A stretch of DNA of 35,102 nt from positions 1 to 35,102 of the forward strand of contig NZ_AYKS02000055.1 in assembly GCF_000496755.2 (NCBI RefSeq), read 5' to 3'. The position numbers and the translations under genes were made by a program. Source of the DNA: Serratia sp. DD3 (GTDB lineage: Bacteria; Pseudomonadota; Gammaproteobacteria; Enterobacterales; Enterobacteriaceae). Within the stretch, counting starts at the first letter, position 1, and each line of letters opens with the position of its first letter. The notes beneath the pieces are model-generated. The model saw only the letters and a list, made by a program, of their open reading frames with translations. It was not told the origin of the DNA and did no database searches. This document shows, in pieces, positions 8,747 through 15,659 of the stretch.

Positions 8747-9319
8747 TTACCCTACATCCTTTAAATCGAAGTGGCCGTTTTCCAGATCGACATCGGTGCG
8801 AAACAGAAACTCCAGTGGATAAGGTACACACCATAAGCGACCTTTGATTTCTATCGACAGGACGTTATGCAATTCCAATGAATGGGGATCTGAAGTACAG
8901 CGTACCTGAAGCCCATCCGGCAAGATGCGGGGTTCAAAGGTCAGGATGGACTCGGTCAGCGCCTGTTGGATGTCTGCCCATTCAATATCTGACATCCGTT
9001 TGCCCGCCATCGAGGCAATGCCGTAGTTAACCGTTGAGCGCCGGACCTGCGGGTAATGCTCCAGATCGATGTTTGATTCGCTGTTGACGCAGTTGAACAA
9101 CCATTGCAGATCGCGCAGTACCTGACGACGCAATTCACTGTGCGAGAGCAAATGGCGTGCTGAGTTTTCCTGCTTTTTCTGCGGCTCATTATCAGTCAGC
9201 AGATCGAGTAACACCGGTTGCATTTTATCCCGTGATGTCAGCCGTTCACTGTCCTGACGGAAGTAATGCCCTTGCTGGTGCAGACTGCCGTTTTTAGGCA
9301 GAGTCTTGCTGTCCATCAT
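8747..9319 (-). CDS. tssE: T6SS baseplate protein TssE (gp25-like)
   Basis: A 190-residue homologue of phage T4 gp25, the baseplate subunit on which sheath polymerisation starts. Seen: the leader RMQPVLLDLL-type region near residue 35, the conserved VLRDLQWLFNC segment, the NYGIASMAG loop and the FEPRIL motif followed by the beta-rich end of the gp25 fold. The N-terminal 30 residues are Gln/His-rich and variable. The start ATG overlaps the tagJ stop codon (ATGATG over TGA); a second Met immediately follows and could be used instead. Placement tagJ-tssE-tssF-tssG agrees with a baseplate sub-operon. Confidence 0.93.
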   Translation of the reverse strand: MMDSKTLPKNGSLHQQGHYFRQDSERLTSRDKMQPVLLDLLTDNEPQKKQENSARHLLSHSELRRQVLRDLQWLFNCVNSESNIDLEHYPQVRRSTVNYGIASMAGKRMSDIEWADIQQALTESILTFEPRILPDGLQVRCTSDPHSLELHNVLSIEIKGRLWCVPYPLEFLFRTDVDLENGHFDLKDVG

Positions 9320-10140
9320 CGCTTGCCCTGATCAAAACTCAGTTGGCGTAAACTGAGTAGCGGAAATTCAGCTTCATCACTCAGCCAGGTTTTTAAACCG
9401 GAGCCAGCATAGTGCAAGCTGTCTCCCAAGGGATGCCATTCGGTGAGTTGACCAAGCAGTAATACGTCAGCAGAATTAGCAAGAAGCGGGTAACGAACAG
9501 GCAACTGGCAGACTTGTTCGCGGCCGTCAATCAAACGTACCAGAGCCTGGCTCCAGACCAGATCAATCACACCTTCCGGTGCCTTGAACTGGATTTCGGC
9601 AATAGCAGCGAAAGGAAGCCAGTAATAACCGCCATTAAAGGCCAACTCACAGATTGGCCCCAGGCGTCCATCGCTGTCCGCCAGCCAGGAAAAGGTCTCG
9701 GTTTTCAGCTCTTCACCGTTGGAAAAGGTGAGCTGGCCACTGCTGGCCACGGCCTCTTCCAATGCCTGATCGCGGACGATTTCAGCCTGGTCGAATGCGT
9801 TGTTCAAGTCATGATGTAATGCCTGGAGCATCAGTGTCATCCAGCTTTCTACCGGGTTTAGCCACATAGGGGTTGCATGACCGGCGAACACCGCCTGACG
9901 TTGTAGCTCTGCTTCTACACACTGCATTAACAAAGAGGTTGTTGGCTGAGCGATAGGCTTCAGGGCTTGCCAGGATTTTAACTGCATCTTGGCACGTTGC
10001 CAGTTTCCCATCAGGCACAGTAATTGCACCAGAGTGGCCCGGAGATCGGCATCGGTTGGATGGGCTTTGATATCCGTTTCTACCTGAGTAATCGCCTTAC
10101 TGATGCTTTTCCCCTGCAGCATACCTGCTAATGACTTCAT
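9316..10140 (-). CDS. tagJ: T6SS accessory protein TagJ/ImpE family
   Basis: A 274-residue ImpE/SciE-type protein. In Pseudomonas the homologue TagJ binds the sheath subunit TssB and the ClpV N-domain, tuning sheath recycling. Seen: an N-terminal helical repeat (LAGMLQGKSISKAITQVETD, then HPTDADLRATLVQLLCLMGNW), which is the TPR-like family start. The C-terminal half has DSDGRLGPICELAFNGGYYW and the FAAIAEIQFKAPEGVIDLVW segment. I start at the ATG at 10140 with AAGGA eight bases upstream; a GTG two codons earlier is possible. It is ATGA-coupled to tssE. The product is cytoplasmic, without signal or membrane segment. Confidence 0.9.
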   Translation of the reverse strand: MKSLAGMLQGKSISKAITQVETDIKAHPTDADLRATLVQLLCLMGNWQRAKMQLKSWQALKPIAQPTTSLLMQCVEAELQRQAVFAGHATPMWLNPVESWMTLMLQALHHDLNNAFDQAEIVRDQALEEAVASSGQLTFSNGEELKTETFSWLADSDGRLGPICELAFNGGYYWLPFAAIAEIQFKAPEGVIDLVWSQALVRLIDGREQVCQLPVRYPLLANSADVLLLGQLTEWHPLGDSLHYAGSGLKTWLSDEAEFPLLSLRQLSFDQGKR

Positions 10141-10158
10141 AACCACTTTCCTTAAAAA

Positions 10159-11127
10159 TCAATAAATTGAATCATTAACGGATAAATAGCTGCCGCTAGC
10201 AGGATCAACACGCTCAGCAGCCAGCGTTTCTACCAATCGGAATGTCATGGATAGTCCTTGCTTGGTGACTAATGGTCGCCAGGTATCGCGGGCGCGCGTC
10301 ATTGCCTGGCTAACGACGACTTGGTCGGCGGCCTGTTCTCGCTTCATTTCAATAATCACTTCCCCCTGGAATGCCCAGGTGTGTAATTTCGTGTCAAAAG
10401 GCAACACTAGGAAAGAGCCCGAGTCCTCAAGGATCAACCGTTGAGCATTGGCAGTGACCACTCTCAATGGGCGTTCACCTACAGTGATATTGGAGAGCGG
10501 GTACCCTTGATAAAAGAAGACATTGTGCGTTTGGTTGGCACCTTCAAACGGGATGACAATCGTACCAGGGCCAGTTAATAAGCCATCACTATCGCAGTGA
10601 AGTGTATCTGAACTGGGGATGAATATTGTGTCGTCACTGTCCTGGCCGTTCCAATAGATACGGAACTGGCAGCCCTGTGGTAGAGCAAAAGTTGCAATCG
10701 TGTCTTGTGTGGCTAAAGGTGAAGTAACAGCAACGACGGCCGGTACGGTGCTGCCTGGTGAGCTTGTTGCCTCGGGCGGTTGAGCTATAGGCTTCCACTT
10801 TTGATTTTTTGTCGCGTTGCCTGACGTTATTTTACTTCCCTGCTTGTCGGTCAGTACCCAGCGAAGCTGTTCCACTTTGGGGCACTGCTTTTCTAACAAG
10901 TTCCCCACACGCGGCAGAAAGTCGTTCAGAACCAGAGAGTCTTTATTCTGTGCCGAGGTGATGCGTAATGGGATGCTGTTTTCGCACCAGCTCTCAGGTT
11001 TGCTGTTACTGATATTATCAATAAAAACTTCAAGCTTCAGGGTGGGGGCGTTCACCAGCCGATAATTTTCAGCACTGGCGGTAGGTAGTATAATCAGGGT
11101 AAGCATCCCGGATATCCAATATTTCAT
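10159..11127 (-). CDS. Exported T6SS-associated protein of unknown function
   Basis: I do not recognise this 322-residue protein. From the ATG at 11127 (AAGG six bases upstream) it has a clean Sec signal, MKYWISGMLTLIILPTASA, likely cut before ENYRL. No lipobox Cys is present. An N-terminal domain (about 20-125 of the precursor) carries ESWCENSIPLRI, NDFLPRVGNLLEKQCPKVEQL and WVLTDKQGSKITSGNA, with two cysteines that could form a disulfide. A Pro/Ser/Thr-rich linker (about 125-150) leads to a beta-rich C-terminal domain with two further cysteines (QGCQFRIYWNG, DTLHCDSDG). The ORF also opens at 11151 by a TAATG overlap with pppA, but that adds eight residues before the signal. Its place between pppA and tagJ implies a periplasmic accessory role, perhaps in sensing. 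Confidence 0.85.
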   Translation of the reverse strand: MKYWISGMLTLIILPTASAENYRLVNAPTLKLEVFIDNISNSKPESWCENSIPLRITSAQNKDSLVLNDFLPRVGNLLEKQCPKVEQLRWVLTDKQGSKITSGNATKNQKWKPIAQPPEATSSPGSTVPAVVAVTSPLATQDTIATFALPQGCQFRIYWNGQDSDDTIFIPSSDTLHCDSDGLLTGPGTIVIPFEGANQTHNVFFYQGYPLSNITVGERPLRVVTANAQRLILEDSGSFLVLPFDTKLHTWAFQGEVIIEMKREQAADQVVVSQAMTRARDTWRPLVTKQGLSMTFRLVETLAAERVDPASGSYLSVNDSIY

Positions 11128-11150
11128 AATAGACCTTGGCATAATTCGCA

Positions 11151-11930
11151 TTATTTGTGGGAAAGAAAACGGTCAGCATCCGTGAGTGAATGCAACAAAG
11201 TCGTTTCTTGCGGAGATCCAATCCAGACAACAATCGCACTATAGTTGTCGGTACTGGCGGCATGACCGCCTTTATCCCAGGCTCGTTGCATCAAAGAAAG
11301 CCATTCCGTTGGGGAGTTCACCATATGTAGCGACTGCTCTAACTCGTCCTGGGTAAAGTTATGCCAGAAACCGTCGGTACACAGCAGAAAAACATCGCCA
11401 TCTTCCAGTTGCAGCACATCACCATAGGTGGCATCTCGTTCATCACTGAGCCCCAAGGCGAAGTACAGGAGATTGCTGTTGATTCCTTGGGTTTGATAGC
11501 CCGCATCGGCCATTTGCTGAACCAGGCTGTGGTCGCGCGTCATGGCGTATAAATAGCCACGGCGAAACAGATATAGGCGGCTATCACCTGCGTGCGCCCA
11601 GTAAGCGAGTTGGTAGTCACGATCGATAAACAGACTCACCAACGTGGTTCCCATCTTGCGGTATTGTTCAGATTGCTGTTGTTCGCGGATGGCGTGGTTG
11701 GCATGTGAAATATATTGGCGGATGCATTGAGCATCCAGGTGTTTTTCGCCATCAAAGTGTTGCAAGATAGTGTCTCGCGCTACTTTGGCTGCAATATCTC
11801 CCCCTGGTAGACCGGCAATACCATCACAGACCACAAAACAAGCGGAACGATTACCGACCACTTCACCGATCTGATCTTGATTGGTTGCGCGATCCCCCTG
11901 ATTGGAGGTCGAGGCCATAGTGATATTCAT
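11151..11930 (-). CDS. pppA: T6SS PP2C-type protein phosphatase PppA
   Basis: A 259-residue metal-dependent Ser/Thr phosphatase of the PPM/Stp1 type. In threonine-phosphorylation-controlled T6SSs it reverses PpkA action on the FHA protein. Seen: Asp36 in VVCDGIAGLPGGD (the DGMGG-type metal site), the MGTTLVSL strand (93-100), GDSRLY (115-120), the TRDHSLVQQM segment, CTDG (184-187) and the terminal metal-binding DN (228-229). The catalytic set is complete and the protein soluble. Its ATG overlaps the tagH stop (ATGA), and its stop overlaps the next possible start (TAATG). Co-transcription with the FHA protein supports the regulatory assignment. Confidence 0.94.
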   Translation of the reverse strand: MNITMASTSNQGDRATNQDQIGEVVGNRSACFVVCDGIAGLPGGDIAAKVARDTILQHFDGEKHLDAQCIRQYISHANHAIREQQQSEQYRKMGTTLVSLFIDRDYQLAYWAHAGDSRLYLFRRGYLYAMTRDHSLVQQMADAGYQTQGINSNLLYFALGLSDERDATYGDVLQLEDGDVFLLCTDGFWHNFTQDELEQSLHMVNSPTEWLSLMQRAWDKGGHAASTDNYSAIVVWIGSPQETTLLHSLTDADRFLSHK

Positions 11931-13711
11931 TGGTCATCCTGTTTAATCTGTGAATCTTTGTATTGATTGACTTCAACGCCATAGGCATGCAGGAACGCCT
12001 CACCAAACAGAGTATGGAAATCATCCTCAAGCTCACCGGAGGTTTTCTGATAGCTTTTAACGAAGTGATCCCATAGTGCTGCTTTACGGCTTGAGGGTAA
12101 TGCCAGCCGGGGTACCGCACCTTCATGGCGGGCTTCCTCTTCCAGGCGTTCTGGGTTAAAGGATTGCAACATGGCCGCAATCAACGCCTGGATACCGGCA
12201 ATCATGCCTAGTTGGTGAGCCTGTAGGTCGATCAACGCATCACGTACCGATTGTTCCGGTGGCATAAAGCCGGGCATTTTGCTACCAAACATTTGCATCA
12301 ATACGGTTTTGCCTGAGGGCAACAATTTGAACGGATTGTTGGCTTCATCCAGGATCATGGTCATTTCTGCTTTTACACCACGTTTGAGGATTGAACGGGA
12401 AGAAAGCAAGGCAACCGTGCCCTGCGAAAACAGGCTCAACAACCGTCCCACCTGATAGAGCTGCTGTTCGTCAAAGTGGGGTTGTGTTTGTAAGTCATCC
12501 AGACCGAACCCTTGCAGCAGGGCTCTTAGCAATGGCCCTTCCAACAGTTCACTATTAGAGGTAGGAGCGCTTTGTGGTTGCTCTGTTGAATAGGCAACAG
12601 GATCGATCCCTAACCTATTTCCTAACCGATTCCCTGAATGATTACGGGATGGTACAGGTGCCACCGGTGTTTGAGGCTTGGGTGACTCAGGCCTGGGTGA
12701 TTCAGGTTTAGGCATCGGCGCTGTTACTGCGGGTTCATGCTGTATCGGTTGTACATCAGGTACAGGTCTCGATAAGGTGTGCGCTATAGGTTCAGGTGCC
12801 GAGATCGGGTTCTCTGGCATCTGAGAGAGTGGAACTTCTGCCAATGGCTCGGCACCGTTTGTCATCAGGCCCAGAGGGTCATCGCTATATTGAGAGCTAG
12901 ATGTGATGGGCGATGACGACGCGCCAAACAGAGCCAGGGGGTCTAGCTCCTGTTCGTTAGCAGGATTTGCCTCTGAGGGCGCGGGCTCCTCACTGTGTTT
13001 AGGTGAACGATTCTCTACCATCAGTGCACTGGGTGTGGTATCTGCCAGAATATTGTCCTGGTCAAAGGGAGTGTCAGAGTTGAATAATGTCGCTGGATCG
13101 GTCTGTCTGGCTTGCAAACCAGACAGTTCGAGATTATCCGTCAACTGTTCCAGCGGGTTATTCGGGTTCAACTCAACAGCTGTTTGTTCCAGTAAAGGGT
13201 GATGATGATCCTGATCTGTAGCCTGCGTGGGTGCCGTCTCTCCGTGGGTGAATTCTTGCACCAGGCTATCCCAGATTTCATTGGGGACAGCAGCAGTGTT
13301 TTGTTGTTTTGCAGGAGAGGCAACGGTCGGTTCGATATCCAGCGGACGGGTGACGGAGGATTCCGGTGTCGGAGCGGGCACAGGAACTGCGGGTTGTTGC
13401 AGGCTGTTAACCTGAATTTGATAATCATCGATACCCAAGATATCGCCGTCCTGCAACTCAACCTGGCGGCCACGTTCCAGCGGAATATTATTAAGCTGCA
13501 CGTTTGTCACATTGCCACGGTTGGTGATGCGGCATTCACCTTCAGCTGAAATATGTACGATTGCCTGTAAGCGCGATATCGCTCTTTCTTCATCTGGTAG
13601 TACCAGATTATTATCTACACTACGGCCTATTGTTCCTCCTGGCGGTAAGAAATCACAGCTACTCTGTGGCGGTACCTGATCCTTTTTGTTTTTTACAATA
13701 GTAAATCGCAT
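11927..13711 (-). CDS. tagH: T6SS FHA-domain protein TagH/Fha
   Basis: A 594-residue scaffold read by the PpkA/PppA switch. Residues 1-105 form an FHA domain with GGTIGRSVDNNLVLPD and AISRLQAIVHI. The phosphothreonine-binding SxxH position reads SRLQ, so the usual His is Gln. A long Pro/Glu/Ser-rich, low-complexity linker (about 105-385) contains PESPRPESPKPQTP. A helical C-terminal domain (about 390-580), with GPLLRALLQGFGLDD and FKLLPSGKTVLMQMFGSKMPGF, is the T6SS FHA C-terminal domain. It is the first gene of the downstream half-operon and overlaps pppA by ATGA. The 170-bp gap upstream contains an ERIC-like palindrome. Confidence 0.94.
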   Translation of the reverse strand: MRFTIVKNKKDQVPPQSSCDFLPPGGTIGRSVDNNLVLPDEERAISRLQAIVHISAEGECRITNRGNVTNVQLNNIPLERGRQVELQDGDILGIDDYQIQVNSLQQPAVPVPAPTPESSVTRPLDIEPTVASPAKQQNTAAVPNEIWDSLVQEFTHGETAPTQATDQDHHHPLLEQTAVELNPNNPLEQLTDNLELSGLQARQTDPATLFNSDTPFDQDNILADTTPSALMVENRSPKHSEEPAPSEANPANEQELDPLALFGASSSPITSSSQYSDDPLGLMTNGAEPLAEVPLSQMPENPISAPEPIAHTLSRPVPDVQPIQHEPAVTAPMPKPESPRPESPKPQTPVAPVPSRNHSGNRLGNRLGIDPVAYSTEQPQSAPTSNSELLEGPLLRALLQGFGLDDLQTQPHFDEQQLYQVGRLLSLFSQGTVALLSSRSILKRGVKAEMTMILDEANNPFKLLPSGKTVLMQMFGSKMPGFMPPEQSVRDALIDLQAHQLGMIAGIQALIAAMLQSFNPERLEEEARHEGAVPRLALPSSRKAALWDHFVKSYQKTSGELEDDFHTLFGEAFLHAYGVEVNQYKDSQIKQDDQ

Positions 13712-13762
13712 AAGACATTCCTGCTGATTAAGGGGTAATGCAACGCAGTATTATTACCGGTT

Positions 13763-13830
13763 TATGCCCGTCATACTTCAATTTGCTTAGGTGTTGGCTG
13801 TACATATACAACTTAAATATGACGGATATA
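13763..13830. repeat. Shortened ERIC-like palindrome
   Basis: The left end reads TATGCCCGTCATACTTCAA and the right end, on the other strand, TATATCCGTCATATTTAAG. They are inverted copies of the ERIC terminus (consensus like TATACCCGTCATACTTCAA). The middle keeps an ERIC-like GTGTTGGCTG. At 68 bp it is about half a full ERIC, so it is probably an internal-deletion derivative. It lies in the gap between the immunity candidate and tagH and would form a hairpin in the transcript. Confidence 0.65.
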
Positions 13831-13881
13831 GAAGACGTTTTCGACAGCGCCCAATAAAGTTATTTAGAAGGAATCGACCAT

Positions 13882-14232
13882 TTAATGACATTGAACTGTA
13901 AATGGATTTTCGTTAACGGTACATTGTGTTGTACCCGCAACGTGTAAAACAACCGTGTTTTTGACCTTATTAAAATGACATACTAGATAGGGGTCCATTC
14001 GCGGATCTATGTTCCACTCCCTGGTATTCTTAGTCATTCTTGGTACAAGTTCCCCTTGATTTTCTACCGGCCCGTCAAATAAGGAGGCATTAATCAATGG
14101 GTACGATTTACCGTCCACAATGAAGGGATCAGGGCAGGAAAAAAGGGAGGTATTCGCATTGCCACACCCGATATTTATAAAAGTGAACAATATACCCAAG
14201 CAGGTGCTCTTAAGTGATTTATTCAATAACAT
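13882..14232 (-). CDS. Candidate periplasmic immunity protein for the BPSL0067/Tae2-like amidase
   Basis: A 116-residue exported protein. I start at the ATG at 14232 because GGGG stands nine bases upstream and the start overlaps the last 14 bases of the amidase gene, a coupling typical of toxin/immunity pairs. The frame is open to 14262, but the extra residues would precede the signal. Signal peptide: MLLNKSLKSTCLGILFTFIN then IGCGNA, probably cut before NTSLF; the NIGC stretch is a poor lipobox. The mature part has four cysteines (SCPDP, LVCHF, TQCTV, VQCH), enough for two disulfides, as expected in the periplasm where amidase immunity proteins act. No family was recognised; the role is inferred from position, export and size. 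The ORF is AT-richer than the structural genes and intact. Confidence 0.7.
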   Translation of the reverse strand: MLLNKSLKSTCLGILFTFINIGCGNANTSLFSCPDPFIVDGKSYPLINASLFDGPVENQGELVPRMTKNTREWNIDPRMDPYLVCHFNKVKNTVVLHVAGTTQCTVNENPFTVQCH

Positions 14233-14572
14233 AAAATTGATCCCCATCATTAGATACATCACCGTACCCTCTAAATATTATTAGCCTCTCATTAAGGGGG
14301 CGACTTGTCCATTGGTCATAAACATAAATACCTTTCTTATCTTGTTTTATATAAATGGCAGCATGTCCTTCATAATTACCGCGTTGATTAAACGTGGCAA
14401 TCGCGGTACCGGTTGCGATCGTTGCACCTTTTACATGTATACCTTTTTTTCAAAATTTGGTTTGAGGTGCCCCAGTCAAACTTTTAACAGCGGCGGCACA
14501 TTCTTGTGACTCACCCACATAGCTATTTAATCGTGTTGTGGCATAACTCATTACTCTTACAATATAGCTCAT
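14219..14572 (-). pseudogene. BPSL0067/Tae2-like T6SS peptidoglycan amidase, interrupted by in-frame TGA
   Basis: Translating from the ATG at 14572 (AGGG four bases upstream) gives 117 codons plus a stop, with one internal TGA at 14452-14450 (codon 41). Both sides are in the same frame and both match the BPSL0067 family: MSYIV start, SQECAAAV with the expected catalytic Cys25, LTGAP, then KKGIHVKGATIATGTAIATF, GHAAIY with His70, YDQW (85-88) and the end SNDGDQFYVIE. Family members usually have Trp before the KKG/KQG segment, so TGG to TGA is the simplest lesion. The family cuts peptide cross-links of peptidoglycan and is exported by T6SS. The gene follows hcp, fitting Hcp-borne cargo. As written it makes a 40-residue fragment without His70, unless the TGA is read through or is a sequencing error. 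Confidence 0.8.
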
Positions 14573-14687
14573 AGGTCCCTCTATTTTTTGAGAAAATACA
14601 GAGTGATATTGATGAAAAAGTCGCCTTTCAGCCCGAAGTACCCAGGCCTGAATAGTGGCTCTTAATCGCTGGCTTTGTCAGCCGTCC

Positions 14688-14716
14688 GATAACCTCCCCA
14701 ACAAGGGGAGGTTATC
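14688..14716 (-). terminator. Perfect 12-bp hairpin just after hcp
   Basis: GATAACCTCCCC (14688-14699) pairs perfectly with GGGGAGGTTATC (14705-14716) around a five-base loop, starting eight bases past the hcp stop codon. On the transcribed strand no U-run follows (GGACGGCTGAC), so it is not a textbook intrinsic terminator. It may instead stabilise the 3' end of hcp mRNA or weaken read-through, which would explain higher Hcp than effector expression. Confidence 0.55.
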
Positions 14717-14723
14717 GTTGACA

Positions 14724-15206
14724 TCAAGATTCTTTGTTCTCTTTAATATTCCACCCGGTACTGCTTTCAGCGCCCTTACCGCCTTTATCACTTTGCTCCC
14801 AGTATTGCTGCTTAACTTTCGCTGCCTGGAAAGCGTAATTTACGCCAACGGTATCCCCACCCTCAGAGCCGGTATATTGCACCGAGGTCACCAGTACGTC
14901 TTCCAAGGTGATTTTGACATACTCAACTTGGCCGCCACCCGCTTTACAAATGGACAGCTCAATTTTTCCCAGATGCTTACCACTGGCGCAGTGTTTTAAC
15001 AGTGCGGGGGTTGATTTGTCGACCAAGGCATTAACATGTAGATCGTTAAAGCAAACTTTGCCGGCCCCACCACCACCACCTACACTCATATTACCTGGTT
15101 GAGATGCACCCCAAGAGAAAGAAACAATGTCCGTCCATCCTTTATGGTTGGAGTCTTTAGATTCACCGTTGGCACCTTCAACCTTCAGAAACATATCAAT
15201 AGCCAT
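14724..15206 (-). CDS. hcp: T6SS tube protein Hcp (TssD)
   Basis: A 160-residue Hcp whose hexameric rings stack to form the inner tube and carry small effectors in the lumen. Seen: the family start MAIDMFLKVEGANGESKDSNH, the SFSWGASQPG strand, the glycine-rich loop MSVGGGGGAGKV, and the conserved ISICKAGGG-type segment (here LSICKAGGGQVEYVKI) with NYAFQAAKVKQQYWEQSDKG near the end. Length is normal. It stands alone between a 453-bp upstream gap and a strong 3' hairpin, so it probably has its own promoter and transcript. The amidase/immunity pair just downstream suggests that cargo travels in this tube. Confidence 0.97.
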   Translation of the reverse strand: MAIDMFLKVEGANGESKDSNHKGWTDIVSFSWGASQPGNMSVGGGGGAGKVCFNDLHVNALVDKSTPALLKHCASGKHLGKIELSICKAGGGQVEYVKITLEDVLVTSVQYTGSEGGDTVGVNYAFQAAKVKQQYWEQSDKGGKGAESSTGWNIKENKES

Positions 15207-15261
15207 GACTTTTCACTCTTGATTAAGTTTTGGGAATATCAACTTGCGTTGAAACGTTCAG

Positions 15262-15270
15262 GTTATAGCA
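15262..15270 (-). promoter_or_regulatory. Possible extended -10 promoter for hcp
   Basis: The minus strand carries TGCTATAAC, an extended -10 with five of six bases of the TATAAT hexamer and the TG one base upstream of it. It lies 56 bases before the hcp start. No good -35 hexamer sits at normal spacing, which extended -10 promoters can tolerate. Predicted by eye only. Confidence 0.3.
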
Positions 15271-15460
15271 GCAGGAGTTGCAATGTTGGTAATAAAAGCC
15301 GTGAATGTCCATGTGCTATGCACCTATTAAATACCGATGAAACTGTCGGTTCAGTTATTGAGTTTTTTATTACACGGCAATAGGTAACTCAATTTATTGC
15401 TCACTGGGCTTAATAGTTAAAAACTGCCCAATGAGAATGCTTATGCTGTTTCTTCACTTT

Positions 15461-15498
15461 GATATATGCTTATTTCCACTTCCTGATAAGCATATATC
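15461..15498. promoter_or_regulatory. Perfect 13-bp AT-rich inverted repeat upstream of hcp
   Basis: GATATATGCTTAT (15461-15473) is the exact reverse complement of ATAAGCATATATC (15486-15498), separated by 12 bases. It could be a binding site for a dimeric regulator or an RNA hairpin at the end of the tssC transcript. It lacks a following U-run on the minus strand. Function is unknown. Confidence 0.4.
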
Positions 15499-15517
15499 CA
15501 CTTAAAACCTACCCACT

Positions 15518-15624
15518 TAAATAGCTGCGCCTAATTGTGCTACAGGTGGACATGGTGTCGGCGTTCTGCATCATGTCCACTTGCCTGAAGCCTGAGGTGG
15601 AGCGGTATTAGCCGCAGCTATTGA
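15518..15624. repeat. MITE-like palindromic repeat, copy 2 (tssC-hcp gap)
   Basis: About 107 bp with inverted ends: TAAATAGCTGCGCCTAAT at the left and, on the other strand from the right, TCAATAGCTGCGGCTAAT. A second inverted pair lies inside, CATGTCCAC against GTGGACATG, so the element folds as a long interrupted hairpin. It shares both arms with copy 1 at 5615-5774 but in opposite orientation and is about 50 bp shorter in the middle. It begins 35 bases downstream of the tssC stop. Confidence 0.7.
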
Positions 15625-15659
15625 GGTTACCTTGTGGCTACCGGGTGTATGGTAATCAC

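Larger units (their letters stand above)
15207..15659. other. 453-bp intergenic region between tssC and hcp
   Basis: No ORF on either strand is convincing. Read toward hcp it holds, in order: MITE-like repeat copy 2 (15518-15624), a perfect 13-bp AT-rich inverted repeat (15461-15498), a 10-bp inverted repeat with one mismatch (15400-15409 with 15426-15435), and an extended -10 candidate (15262-15270). It is the largest gap in the cluster and the likely site for independent control of hcp. I saw no convincing sigma-54 GG-N10-GC box. Confidence 0.7.

Noticed and set aside
14312..14509. 65-codon plus-strand ORF in the hcp-immunity gap
   Set aside because: It is the antisense shadow of the BPSL0067-like amidase, whose minus-strand frame explains the region far better.
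15207..15659. Sigma-54 promoter upstream of hcp
   Set aside because: T6SS hcp genes can be sigma-54 dependent, but I found no TGGCAC-N5-TTGC-like box with GG and GC at the correct spacing.
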